Assembly (NCBI RefSeq): GCF_900116415.1
Contig: NZ_FPAP01000005.1
Coordinates: 1-64,000, forward strand
Source of the DNA: Chryseobacterium formosense
Lineage (GTDB): Bacteria > Bacteroidota > Bacteroidia > Flavobacteriales > Weeksellaceae
DNA: 64,000 nt
Direction of reading: 5' to 3'
Below the pieces are notes generated by a model. The model saw only the letters and a list, made by a program, of their open reading frames with translations. It was not told the DNA's origin and made no database searches. The translations under genes and the position numbers were made by a program. This document shows, piece after piece, positions 9,832 to 18,560 of the stretch; the stretch's first letter is position 1, and each line of letters opens with the position of its first letter.

Positions 9832-10416
9832 TTAAATATTTTTTAAGATTTGTTTTACTAATTCTTCTACCGATATTTCAGGTATTTGCTTTAAAATGCG
9901 GTCTGCAATTTTTTCGCTTGATCTTTTAGGAATACCTAAAACTTCTAATGCAGATAACGCCTCATCCTTGATTTTATTATTTGCAAAAGAAGAAATATTC
10001 TCTTCCGGATTACTGAATTTCTGTACTTTGTCTTTCAGATCAACAATGATTCTTTCAGCAGTTTTTGCTCCGATTCCTTTAGCTTTTTGAATCAGCGCAC
10101 TGTTGCCAGAAAGTATGGCTGAAGCAATTTCATCAAGACTTAAAGTGGAAAGTAAAATAAGCGCTGAAACAGCACCTACACCGTTAACACTTATCAAGAG
10201 GTTGAACATTTCCTTTTCCGCACGCGTATGAAACCCGAAAAGCAGATGTGCATCCTCACGAATAATCTGCTGGATAAAAAGAAATGTTTCTTTATTTAGA
10301 GTAAGTTTTTGAGAAGTCATGAGGCTGATCCCGGTATAATAGCCCACTCCGTTTACGTTGATCACAGCGTAAGTTGGCGTAAGCTCCTGAACGATGCCCT
10401 GTAGGGAAAATATCAT
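9832..10416 (-). CDS. ruvA: Holliday junction branch migration protein RuvA
   Basis: RuvA binds four-way DNA junctions and loads the RuvB motor during recombinational repair. The 194-residue product has the usual three parts: an N-terminal OB fold (MIFSLQGIVQELTP), a helix-hairpin-helix pair (ISVNGVGAVSALILL and KAKGIGAKTAERII, residues about 75-125), and a small C-terminal domain (EALSALEVLGIPKRSSEKI) that contacts RuvB. The ATG at 10416 gives the canonical N-terminus. It is the first gene of a ruvA-sprA pair driven by the TATATTTG element at 10436. Its linkage to sprA is common in this class. Confidence 0.97.
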   Translation of the reverse strand: MIFSLQGIVQELTPTYAVINVNGVGYYTGISLMTSQKLTLNKETFLFIQQIIREDAHLLFGFHTRAEKEMFNLLISVNGVGAVSALILLSTLSLDEIASAILSGNSALIQKAKGIGAKTAERIIVDLKDKVQKFSNPEENISSFANNKIKDEALSALEVLGIPKRSSEKIADRILKQIPEISVEELVKQILKNI

Positions 10417-10435
10417 TATTAATTTTTATAACTTC

Positions 10436-10443
10436 CAAATATA
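10436..10443 (-). promoter_or_regulatory. -7 element for ruvA-sprA
   Basis: The minus strand reads TATATTTG, exactly TAnnTTTG, 20 bases ahead of the ruvA ATG. The -33 region is only weakly conserved. The rest of the 10417-10729 gap holds the maeB terminator and the two-hairpin repeat. Confidence 0.5.
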
Positions 10444-10626
10444 GTAATTTAAACTAAGTAATGTTTTCATTTCAGAGAAGAATAGTTTTTAACTTATTTT
10501 TAAACAGCACCGACAAGAAAATGAAGTTAAAAGTATCAACTCGAAAAAGTTTTTTATAGTTTTTCCAAACCAATTATTAATACAAATTATTTTTTTATTT
10601 GCTTATTTATTATTTCTAAAATCTAA

Positions 10627-10662
10627 AAACCCGGTTTGAATTCAATGAATTCAACCAGGTTT
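10627..10662 (-). terminator. maeB intrinsic terminator
   Basis: Imperfect inverted arms (27-43 and 47-62 within 10600-10662) form a stem closed by AAT, centred on GAATTC-AAT-GAATTC. On the minus strand it is followed by TTTTTAGATTTTAG. It lies downstream of the two-hairpin repeat, which is therefore inside the maeB 3' untranslated region. Confidence 0.75.
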
Positions 10663-10676
10663 CGTAATTTATGTTT

Positions 10677-10722
10677 GATAGGATTTTATCCTATCCTGTA
10701 GAAGACCGTCCCTTCGGGACTC
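10677..10722. repeat. two-hairpin repeat element, copy 1
   Basis: The first hairpin is GATAGGAT-TTT-ATCCTATC (10677-10695). The second is GTCCC-TTC-GGGAC (10708-10720) followed by TCTTT. Both have 3-base loops. A second copy lies at 59180-59222 with the same layout. It sits just after the maeB stop codon. Confidence 0.8.
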
Positions 10723-10729
10723 TTTTTCA

Positions 10730-13027
10730 CTAATCTTTTTTACTTTTACCTTCTCTTCTCTGAGCATCCAAAACTGCAACCGTTGCAAGATTCACAATCT
10801 CATCCACACTTGAACGCATCTGTAAAACGTGAACAGGTTGTTTTAACCCCATCAAAATAGGCCCGATTACCTGAGCAACCTTCATTCCTCTGATGATTTT
10901 GTAAGATAGATTAGCAGATTCAAGATTCGGGAAAATAAATGTGTTCGCAGGAGTAGTTCCTAATTTTGAAAACGGATAATCACTCAAATGATCAGAATTC
11001 ATGGCAAAATCAGGTTGAATTTCTCCATCCACAATCATTTTTGGAAATTTCTCATGAAGAATATTTACCGCTTTTGCCACTTTCTTTGAAGTTTCAGAAA
11101 TTGCTGCAAAGTTTTCAAAGCCCAACATCGCAATTCTTGGTTCGATCGCAAAAGATTTTACCGTGTGTTCTGCCATTTTAGCAATATTTACCAGATCTTC
11201 AGCAGAAGGATTCTGGTTGATCGATGTATCTGCAAAGAAAATAGGTTTCTTTTCAGATAAGATCATCATCATGGCAGCAACTTTGTCAACGCCTTTATCT
11301 TTTTCGATTACTTCTAAAACAGGTCTTAGGGTTGATACATAATTTTTAGAAAAACCGATAATTAATCCGTCCGTATCACCATGTTTCAACATTAAAGGGC
11401 CAAAATAATCTCTTTGGCGAACATATCTTTTTGCTTTATACTCGTTCATCCCTTTTCTCTGACGAAGCTTCCAAAGTGTTTCTCTGTATTTTTTTCTGTT
11501 TTCTTTCTGATCATCATCACTCGGATCGATAATCGGAACATCAAGATTGATTCCGAAACGCTCCATCTGCTCTTTCACATATTTTTTGTCTCCTAAAAGA
11601 ATAGGATGAGCAATTCCTTCTTCATATAAAATTTGTGCAGCTTTCAGAACGTTATATTCTTCAGCATTTCCTAAAGTAATTCTCTTCGGATTTGCTTTTG
11701 CACGGTTTTGCATCATTCTTACCAACTTCTCGTCTCTTCCCATCCTGTCGAGAAGCTGATTTTCATATTCTTCAAAATCAGTGATGGTTTTTCTAGCCAC
11801 TCCGCTTTCAATTGCAGCTTTTGCAACAGCGCTAGAAACTTTGGTAATCAACCTGTTATCAAACGGTTTGGGAATAAAATATTCTCTTCCGAACTGTAAA
11901 TTCTGAACATTATACGCTAAAATTACGGCTTCGGGAACCGGTTCTTTAGCCAAATCGGCGATGGCGTGAACTGCGGCCAATTTCATTTCTTCATTAATTC
12001 CTTTTGCCTGAACATCCAAAGCCCCACGGAAAATATACGGGAAACCAAGAACGTTGTTTACCTGATTAGGATAATCACTTCTTCCGGTTGCCATAATCAC
12101 GTCTTTACGGGTTTCTAAAGCTAAGTCATAAGCGATTTCCGGATCAGGGTTTGATAATGCAAACACAATCGGATTTTCATTCATGCTTAAAAGCATTTCA
12201 GGGCTCATTACATTTCCTTTAGACAAACCAATGAAAACATCTGAACCTTTTACAGCATCTTCTAAAGTATCAATATCTGTTTCAACAATGAAATCTAATT
12301 TCTCAGGAGTAAGATTTTCTCTTCTGTGATTGATTACACCTTTACTGTCGCACATTAATACATTTTCTCTTTTCAGACCAAGAGAAATATAAAGATTGGT
12401 ACATGCAATGGCAGCAGCTCCTGCCCCATTCACGACCATTTTTACATCTCCGATATTTTTATTGGCAATTTGCAAAGAGTTGATTAATGCCGCAGCAGAA
12501 ATGATTGCCGTTCCGTGCTGATCATCGTGCATCAAAGGAATATCCAATTCTTCCTTTAATCTTTGTTCTATATAAAAAGCTTCGGGAGCTTTAATATCCT
12601 CAAGGTTGATTCCTCCAAAAGTCGGAGCGATACCTTTTACAATTTCGATGAATTTATCAGGATCTTTTTCATCAATTTCAATATCGAAAACATTGATGTC
12701 TGCAAAGATTTTAAACAAAAGACCTTTACCTTCCATTACCGGCTTTGAAGCTTCCGCACCAATATCTCCCAAACCAAGAACCGCTGTTCCGTTTGAAATT
12801 ACCGCCACCAAATTTCCTTTTCCTGTGTAATCGTAAACTGTTTCAGGTTTATCGTGAATTTCCATGCACGGAACCGCAACTCCCGGAGAATACGCTAATG
12901 AAAGATCTCTTTGAGATGAGTGTGGCTTTGAAGGGATTACTTCAATTTTCCCTTTCGGTTCTGCTTTATGATAATCTAACGCTGCCTGACTAAAAGTTTT
13001 TTCGTCGCGGTGGTTTTTACTTGACAT
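10730..13027 (-). CDS. maeB: NADP-dependent malic enzyme with phosphotransacetylase-like C-terminal domain
   Basis: This enzyme oxidatively decarboxylates malate to pyruvate with NADP, supplying NADPH and anaplerotic carbon. The 765-residue product has the MaeB layout: a malic N-terminal domain (residues about 20-155), an NAD(P)-binding domain with GAGAAAIA, and a C-terminal phosphotransacetylase-like domain from about 425 that is regulatory in characterised homologues. The ATG at 13027 was chosen because the longer frame to 13111 would overlap the next gene and adds an atypical leader. The gene upstream ends 16 bases away, so the two may be co-transcribed. It ends with a repeat element and a terminator. 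Confidence 0.95.
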   Translation of the reverse strand: MSSKNHRDEKTFSQAALDYHKAEPKGKIEVIPSKPHSSQRDLSLAYSPGVAVPCMEIHDKPETVYDYTGKGNLVAVISNGTAVLGLGDIGAEASKPVMEGKGLLFKIFADINVFDIEIDEKDPDKFIEIVKGIAPTFGGINLEDIKAPEAFYIEQRLKEELDIPLMHDDQHGTAIISAAALINSLQIANKNIGDVKMVVNGAGAAAIACTNLYISLGLKRENVLMCDSKGVINHRRENLTPEKLDFIVETDIDTLEDAVKGSDVFIGLSKGNVMSPEMLLSMNENPIVFALSNPDPEIAYDLALETRKDVIMATGRSDYPNQVNNVLGFPYIFRGALDVQAKGINEEMKLAAVHAIADLAKEPVPEAVILAYNVQNLQFGREYFIPKPFDNRLITKVSSAVAKAAIESGVARKTITDFEEYENQLLDRMGRDEKLVRMMQNRAKANPKRITLGNAEEYNVLKAAQILYEEGIAHPILLGDKKYVKEQMERFGINLDVPIIDPSDDDQKENRKKYRETLWKLRQRKGMNEYKAKRYVRQRDYFGPLMLKHGDTDGLIIGFSKNYVSTLRPVLEVIEKDKGVDKVAAMMMILSEKKPIFFADTSINQNPSAEDLVNIAKMAEHTVKSFAIEPRIAMLGFENFAAISETSKKVAKAVNILHEKFPKMIVDGEIQPDFAMNSDHLSDYPFSKLGTTPANTFIFPNLESANLSYKIIRGMKVAQVIGPILMGLKQPVHVLQMRSSVDEIVNLATVAVLDAQRREGKSKKD

Positions 13028-13043
13028 AAGATTTTTTGTTTTT

Positions 13044-13895
13044 TTAAAGTATATATTTAATGTGGTAGTTAACCAAACTCTCGATTGGCTTCTGTACAAT
13101 ATGTCCCACATTCAAATTGAGTTCTGACGCCGCAGAACGTAAAATATTTTCGTAATAATAAGCAATGGATCCTATAAAGTTGATCTCAGCATTCTGAGAT
13201 TCTTCATAAGGAAGAACCTGATAATCGAAGAAATTTTTCATCTCTTCCAAAACCATATTCTGGAAATAGGGATGATCTTTTCTTTCGACCACAAATTTAT
13301 TGAAATTGGCTAAATAAGCATTCGGTCTTGTCGTATGATACATATTTTTCAATGCTTCATCGATTGTTAAGCCGTATGTTTTTTCGAACTCAAGATGTAA
13401 ATCCTGAGGAAGTTTCTGCATAAAAAATCTGCGCACGAGTTGTTTTCCTATAGCACTTCCGCTTCCTTCATCACCCATGAGATAACCCAAAGAGGGAAGT
13501 TTTATCGTTAAATTTTCTCCGTCGAAATAACATGAGTTTGAACCTGTGCCTAAAATGCAGACAATTGTAGGTTTTCCTGCATAAGCAGCATATGCAGCAG
13601 CATAAAGATCTTCTTTTACAACGATTTTTGCATTGGTAAAAACCTTCCCAACTTCTTCTTCAATAGTGTCACAATTTTGTTTCACACCACATCCGGAACC
13701 ATAGAAAAAAATTCTGGTGATTGAGTTTTTTACCGATGTTAAGCTTGCATTTTTTTCAATTTCGGGTACAATAAGCTCTCTGTTGATAAAATTCGGGTTG
13801 AAACCAATGGTTTCGGTCTTCAGGAAAACATTTTTAAAGTCATCCAGAATCACCCAATCCGATTTCGTAGAACCACTATCAACAATAGCAACCAT
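13044..13895 (-). CDS. N-acetylglucosamine kinase-like BadF/BadG ATPase
   Basis: This 283-residue protein belongs to the actin-like ATPase family that includes eukaryotic and bacterial N-acetylglucosamine kinases. The N-terminal phosphate loop is VDSGSTKSDWVI. The central GTGSNS and MGDEGSGSAIG motifs are those that bind nucleotide and sugar. It probably phosphorylates an amino sugar such as GlcNAc from peptidoglycan or chitin recycling, in the cytoplasm. Substrate choice cannot be read from sequence. The C-terminal segment is slightly short but complete. It lies 16 bases upstream of maeB on the same strand. Confidence 0.85.
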   Translation of the reverse strand: MVAIVDSGSTKSDWVILDDFKNVFLKTETIGFNPNFINRELIVPEIEKNASLTSVKNSITRIFFYGSGCGVKQNCDTIEEEVGKVFTNAKIVVKEDLYAAAYAAYAGKPTIVCILGTGSNSCYFDGENLTIKLPSLGYLMGDEGSGSAIGKQLVRRFFMQKLPQDLHLEFEKTYGLTIDEALKNMYHTTRPNAYLANFNKFVVERKDHPYFQNMVLEEMKNFFDYQVLPYEESQNAEINFIGSIAYYYENILRSAASELNLNVGHIVQKPIESLVNYHIKYIL

Positions 13896-13983
13896 ATTTC
13901 TTAAATTTAAGAGTGCTAAATTATAAATTTATCTTTACATAGCCTTTAAAAACAAATATGGAAACCCTTTTTTATGATTAAAA

Positions 13984-14247
13984 TTAGCTTTTGATTTCGT
14001 TTTTGTTCTGATTGAATTGTACAAGCCAGTCTTCTATTTCTTCTTCCAGATACGCGGTCTGTAATTGAATAGCAGTGATAAAATCGTCAGGAATAGGATC
14101 TCCGTCTGAGTTCTCTAGATCCCAAAGATCGTTAGACATATTTTCGTACTCTGAATATACTCTCTTGAAACGAGAGTTTTCTTTTTCCAAAACTTCAATA
14201 TTTTTTTGCTGAAGCTGAAATTTTCTGTATTTGTTTTGAGATTTCAT
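13984..14247 (-). CDS. small coiled-coil protein of unknown function
   Basis: This 87-residue soluble protein begins with a basic helix (MKSQNKYRKFQLQQKN), continues as a charged heptad-like stretch to about residue 45, and ends with an acidic, helical segment (LEEEIEDWLVQFNQNKNE). No motif or family is recognised. The ATG at 14247 is chosen over a frame from 14301 whose first residues look non-coding. It stands alone on the minus strand, divergent from the GtrA operon, and its function is unknown. Confidence 0.6.
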   Translation of the reverse strand: MKSQNKYRKFQLQQKNIEVLEKENSRFKRVYSEYENMSNDLWDLENSDGDPIPDDFITAIQLQTAYLEEEIEDWLVQFNQNKNEIKS

Positions 14248-14452
14248 ACAAATATTTAGATTAATGTGGTTTAAAAAACTTGCGCAGATACTTCTCATCA
14301 TGCACTACAAGATAGAAAGACCATCAACAGAAAAAGTTGAAAATGAATTTTTTATCAGGTACAATTTCTTTCGTTCTGAAAATTAAATTTAGAAATTATT
14401 TTTAATGTGAAAAAAAATTTAACAACTTTTTTCACTGTTTAACATATAGTTA

Positions 14453-14460
14453 TAAATTTG
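14453..14460 (+). promoter_or_regulatory. -7 element of the GtrA-PlsC-MFS-DUF3810 operon
   Basis: TAAATTTG matches TAnnTTTG exactly and lies 16 bases before the GtrA ATG, so the leader must be very short. T-rich sequence around 14427-14432 may serve as the -33 region. Confidence 0.6.
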
Positions 14461-14476
14461 CGTATTATTAAAATAA

Positions 14477-14935
14477 ATGAGAGCATTATTACTACGCCAG
14501 AAACAGGTATTATTATTTATTATTGCAGGCGGACTCAGTGCGGTGGTGGAAATCGGAAGCTTTAAATTCTTCAGTACCTACCTACCACAAGTGATTGCTC
14601 AGGAGCAGAATTTTCACGGGATACACTACCCTTTAAGTAATATTTTATCGACGAGCTGCGGAATTTTATTCAATTATTTTCTGAGCATCTGGTTTGTTTT
14701 CGAAAGAGGAAAGCATTCTAAGAAAAAAGAGTTTTTCTATTTCATGGTAGTTTCTTTCATTTCGACGATTTTAAGTTTAACTTTCTTCCAGGTTTTTTAC
14801 AGCTTTGTTTTCAAAGACAATATCAATTTAATTTTTTATACCTTGAGTCCGGAAATCATCAGTAAAATTGCGGCAATCTTACTTGTTTCCATCCTTAATT
14901 ATTCGGTAAAGAAAAAAGTAATATTTAACGGTTGA
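14477..14935 (+). CDS. GtrA family membrane protein
   Basis: This 152-residue protein has four predicted membrane helices and the GtrA/DPMS pattern: an N-terminal FIIAGGLSAVVEIGSFKFF helix, a second with NYFLSIWFVFE, then two more ending in a basic tail. Family members are thought to help flip polyprenyl-linked sugars across the inner membrane. It is the first gene of a plus-strand operon and is followed after three bases by an acyltransferase, so a role in envelope lipid or glycolipid assembly is plausible but not shown. Confidence 0.85.
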   Translation: MRALLLRQKQVLLFIIAGGLSAVVEIGSFKFFSTYLPQVIAQEQNFHGIHYPLSNILSTSCGILFNYFLSIWFVFERGKHSKKKEFFYFMVVSFISTILSLTFFQVFYSFVFKDNINLIFYTLSPEIISKIAAILLVSILNYSVKKKVIFNG

Positions 14936-14938
14936 TTT

Positions 14939-15664
14939 GTGACTACAATTTTAAATTACCTCTGGAGAATCTGGCTGATCATCATTGCATTTGTTCTGAC
15001 AATTGCTTTAGGAATACCTGTCTACATTTTATCTTTCAATAAAAAAAATTACAAATACGCCTATAAACTCATCAGACTTTGGTGTTTCGGAATGTTTTTC
15101 GGAATGGGTTTACGATACGAACTCATTAATCTCACTGATAAAAAAATTGATAAAAACAGACAATACGTTGTCATCTCGAATCATACTTCGATCATGGACA
15201 TTATGCTTCCCTGTATTTTATTTCCGAATCACCAGCTTTGCTATGTTGGAAAAAAGGAACTGGTAAAAATCCCTATTTTCGGAACGATTTATAAAAGAAT
15301 CTGTGTGATGGTAGACCGAAGCAGCGCGAGAAGCCGAGCTGACGTGTACAGAAGATGTGCCGAAAAAATGGAAGAAGGCAACAGCATCGTCATTTTTCCG
15401 GAAGGTGGAGTTCCCGATGACACTTCGATTATGTTGGATGAATTTAAAGACGGAGCTTTCACTCTTTCATCAAAACACCACTCACCTATTGCGGTGTTTA
15501 CTTTTATCGGTTTAAAAGAAATGTTTCCGTTTGATCATTCTAAAGGCTATCCCGGAAAAGTAAAAGTATATTTCAATGATATTCTCGAACCTGCCGATTC
15601 TCCGAAAAATTTAAAATTGTCTGCTTTTGAGACAATAAAAAAAACCTTGATAGAACATCGTTAA
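14939..15664 (+). CDS. plsC: 1-acyl-sn-glycerol-3-phosphate acyltransferase
   Basis: This enzyme transfers an acyl chain to lysophosphatidate to make phosphatidate for membrane phospholipids. The 241-residue product has one N-terminal membrane segment, the catalytic HX4D motif HTSIMD (near residue 80), and the FPEGG motif near 155 that binds glycerol phosphate. It starts with GTG, three bases after the GtrA stop, which suggests coupling. A homologous lyso-lipid substrate (for example an amino-acyl lipid of Bacteroidota) cannot be excluded. Confidence 0.9.
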   Translation: MTTILNYLWRIWLIIIAFVLTIALGIPVYILSFNKKNYKYAYKLIRLWCFGMFFGMGLRYELINLTDKKIDKNRQYVVISNHTSIMDIMLPCILFPNHQLCYVGKKELVKIPIFGTIYKRICVMVDRSSARSRADVYRRCAEKMEEGNSIVIFPEGGVPDDTSIMLDEFKDGAFTLSSKHHSPIAVFTFIGLKEMFPFDHSKGYPGKVKVYFNDILEPADSPKNLKLSAFETIKKTLIEHR

Positions 15665-15710
15665 TCGAAGAAAAAATATATATTTGTTGATAATAAATTA
15701 TTAATAATCT

Positions 15711-17471
15711 ATGGATTCTAATCAACAGACCAAATGGTCACAATTTCTATCGTTAATTGTCGTATTTTTTTTCTGGGGGTTTGTTGCGGCAAATAATGAT
15801 ATACTGATCCCTGTTTTCAAAAAATGGTTTGTTCTTTCGCAGGTTCAGAGCCAGCTTGTGGCATGGGCTTTCTATGTTGCCTATTTTGTAGGATCTGTTA
15901 TCTTCTTTATCATTTCCTTAAAAAGTGATATTCTCCAGAAGTTTGGTTACAAAAAAACTTTGGCGGTAGGTTTGTGTCTTTCTGCAGTAGGCGCATTTCT
16001 TTTTGTACCGGCTGCACTGGCTGCCAATTTCTGGTTTTTCCTGTCGGCATTATTTATTGTAGGATTAGGATTTTCTGTACAGCAGATTGTTGCCAACCCA
16101 CTTGCCATTAAAATGGGAAGTCCGGAAACGGGAGCACACAGACTTACACTTGCAGGAGGTATCAATTCTTTGGGAACCACCATCGGACCCATTCTTTTAG
16201 GAATTATTTTATTTGGAATGGGAAATAAAGAAGATTCTCAGCCAAAAACCGATCATTTATCAAAAATTGAAATTGTAAAAACTGAGTACCTCACTCATAA
16301 AAATGAGTTATCTCAGAATATTACTGAGCTTCAGAAAGATAATCAGGATGACCCTGCAAAAGTACAGGAAGTTATAGCTAAAGTTGAAAAAAATATTTCG
16401 TCTTTAGATACAGAGATACAGTCTATTGATCAAAATCTTTCTGCTAATGATTCTCAGGTTGATGCATACACAAAAAAACTGGGTGAAATAAAAGAAAAAT
16501 CCACTAGCATTCAATATCCGGTTGGCTTTGTAAAAGAGCATCTTAAGCAGGTTAAAATGCCTTTTATTGGATTGGGTATTGCTTTTATTCTGGTAGCTAT
16601 TTTTATGTTGTTTTCAAAAATTGAAGACCCTGCTAAAGAAGAAGAGGCAGCAATTGAAACCGGATCGACAAAATTCAGCATTTTAAAATATCCGCAGCTT
16701 TATTTAGGGATGCTTGCCATTTTTATTTATGTTGGTGTCGAGGTTTCTATTATCAGTAACCTTCCTGCATTGTTGCATACAAAAGAATTTGGAGGTGTAC
16801 TTGAACACAATATTGCCCCATTTGTATCATTATACTGGGGAAGTCTGATGATTGGAAGATGGAGCGGAAGTATCAACGTTTTTAAGATGTCTAAAACCAT
16901 GAATACGGTAATGAAATTCATAGTTCCTTTTATTGCCTTTGCGATTATCATTTTCGCAAATGAACTTAGCGGTAAAGATGTTTCAAGTTTTTACGTGTAC
17001 GCTTTCTGGATTCTGGCATTTATTATCATGAGTTTTATCGGAGGGAAAATGGCAGGAAAAACACTTATGATTTTCGGAATTGCAGGCGTGATCATGATGA
17101 TCTTGGGACTGGTGTATCCGGATAAAGAAATTGCAAAATATTTCTTTATTTCAGGAGGTCTTTTTTGTTCCATCATGTGGCCGTCAATTTTTGACCTTGC
17201 GATTGCGGGACTTGGCAAAAACACAGGAAAAGCTTCTTCCTTCCTTGTCATGATGATATTAGGAGGAGGAATTATTCCGCTTATCCAGGGCTGGATTTGC
17301 GATTTTGATAAAACAAGCCCGGAAGGTATCATGGGAATCACATGGACGCACTTCTCTTACGTTATCCCTATCATTTGCTTTGCATACTTAGCTTTTTACG
17401 GCTTCTTAACACCGAGACTTCTTAGAAAACAGGGAATTGTAATGGGTGAAACATCATCAGCAGGACATTAA
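15711..17471 (+). CDS. MFS sugar porter (FucP-like) with a large coiled-coil insertion
   Basis: This 586-residue transporter resembles the fucose/glucose:proton symporters of the FucP group, which are usually 400-450 residues. About ten or more hydrophobic helices are visible. Between the helix ending ILFGMG (about residue 172) and the one starting MPFIGLGIAF (about 283) lies a hydrophilic insertion of about 105 residues with heptad-like charged repeats. By the standard topology this loop faces the periplasm. The substrate is unknown. It sits 46 bases after plsC and 2 bases before the DUF3810 gene. Confidence 0.85.
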   Translation: MDSNQQTKWSQFLSLIVVFFFWGFVAANNDILIPVFKKWFVLSQVQSQLVAWAFYVAYFVGSVIFFIISLKSDILQKFGYKKTLAVGLCLSAVGAFLFVPAALAANFWFFLSALFIVGLGFSVQQIVANPLAIKMGSPETGAHRLTLAGGINSLGTTIGPILLGIILFGMGNKEDSQPKTDHLSKIEIVKTEYLTHKNELSQNITELQKDNQDDPAKVQEVIAKVEKNISSLDTEIQSIDQNLSANDSQVDAYTKKLGEIKEKSTSIQYPVGFVKEHLKQVKMPFIGLGIAFILVAIFMLFSKIEDPAKEEEAAIETGSTKFSILKYPQLYLGMLAIFIYVGVEVSIISNLPALLHTKEFGGVLEHNIAPFVSLYWGSLMIGRWSGSINVFKMSKTMNTVMKFIVPFIAFAIIIFANELSGKDVSSFYVYAFWILAFIIMSFIGGKMAGKTLMIFGIAGVIMMILGLVYPDKEIAKYFFISGGLFCSIMWPSIFDLAIAGLGKNTGKASSFLVMMILGGGIIPLIQGWICDFDKTSPEGIMGITWTHFSYVIPIICFAYLAFYGFLTPRLLRKQGIVMGETSSAGH

Positions 17472-17473
17472 TT

Positions 17474-18529
17474 ATGGTAAAATCATATCATAAAAAAAGA
17501 TTTTGGGCGGGTATTTTACTTGCCCAATTTCTTTTGTTTTTTATTTTTTCAAAATTAAAATTTGCAGTTTCTTTTTTTGAAAACTTATTTGAGATTCAGA
17601 AAAAAATCCATCAGCTTTTGTTTGCCTGGATTCCTTTTTCAATTGGAGATGTAATCTATGTATTGTTCGGAATTTTTTTGGTGTATTTAATCATTAAATT
17701 ATTCCGAAAGAAAACAAGAAACAATGCTTTATTAAACATTTTAATTGTTTTAAACATCACCTATTTCATTTACCAGATTTTTTGGGGAATGCTCTATTTC
17801 CAGACTCCGATTATTTCAAAACTCCCAAAAGCAGCCATTACCCTCGAAAAAAGAAAAGCTTTAGCTCTTGATTATTTAGAAAAAGCGAAAGCAACAAGAA
17901 AATTAGTTCAGGAAGACAAGGATGGGGTTTTTATGATTAAAGATCTAAAATCGATAGAGAAAGAAATTTTACAGCAGCAAAAAAAACTTCCAAATTTTAT
18001 AACTAACAAACAAACTGATAATATAAATTCATTTAAACCTAGTTTATTTGAGAATGTAATGAGTTTTACAGGGATTCTGGGATACTACAACCCTTTTACC
18101 GCAGAAGCACAATATAATACCGAATTACCGTCTTCTTATCTGCCTTTTACATTAGCTCATGAAAGTTCTCATCAATTGGGTTTCGCAAGAGAGCAGGAAG
18201 CTAACTTTATCGGGTATCTGATTGGGACAAACTCCACAAATACGGAATTGAAATACAGCACAGAATATTTTACGTTAAAAAGCCTTCTAAACTCGATCAT
18301 CTATGAAGATGAAAAATTTGTGAAAAATATTTTGGATCGTTATTCTGATGAAATGAAACGCGACAGACTTAATGAAAAGAAGTTTATTTCGGAGCATCAA
18401 GGATTGCTTAATGACTTTTTCGGTTTCACCAATAATCTTTTCCTAAAAAGCAATCAGCAGGAAGGGTCTGTTACTTATTCTTATTTCATCGATCTCTTAG
18501 TTCGTTATAAAAGTATCAACAAAAAATAA
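17474..18529 (+). CDS. DUF3810 family membrane protein with a gluzincin-type metalloprotease motif
   Basis: This 351-residue protein has three N-terminal membrane helices (residues about 10-110) and a C-terminal domain carrying HESSHQLGFAREQEANF. That stretch is an HExxH zinc motif with a downstream glutamate, as in gluzincin peptidases. The sequence matches the uncharacterised DUF3810 family of Bacteroidota. Catalytic activity is an inference from the motif, and no substrate is known. It begins two bases after the transporter stop, so the two are almost certainly co-translated. It ends the operon. Confidence 0.85.
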   Translation: MVKSYHKKRFWAGILLAQFLLFFIFSKLKFAVSFFENLFEIQKKIHQLLFAWIPFSIGDVIYVLFGIFLVYLIIKLFRKKTRNNALLNILIVLNITYFIYQIFWGMLYFQTPIISKLPKAAITLEKRKALALDYLEKAKATRKLVQEDKDGVFMIKDLKSIEKEILQQQKKLPNFITNKQTDNINSFKPSLFENVMSFTGILGYYNPFTAEAQYNTELPSSYLPFTLAHESSHQLGFAREQEANFIGYLIGTNSTNTELKYSTEYFTLKSLLNSIIYEDEKFVKNILDRYSDEMKRDRLNEKKFISEHQGLLNDFFGFTNNLFLKSNQQEGSVTYSYFIDLLVRYKSINKK

Positions 18530-18534
18530 AAAAA

Positions 18535-18560
18535 AGAATCGTATCAGGCGATACGATTCT
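18535..18560 (-). terminator. 11-bp hairpin with its T-tract on the minus strand
   Basis: The arms 18535-18545 and 18550-18560 are perfectly complementary around AGGC. The T run follows only on the minus strand, although the nearest gene on that side (DUF3810) runs on the plus strand. It may mark the end of an unseen minus-strand RNA or merely cap the plus-strand message. The remaining 18561-19030 is AT-rich and shows no gene or motif I can support. Confidence 0.5.

Noticed and set aside
13028..13111. N-terminal extension of maeB
   Set aside because: It overlaps the preceding gene by 68 bases and the extra residues do not resemble malic enzymes.
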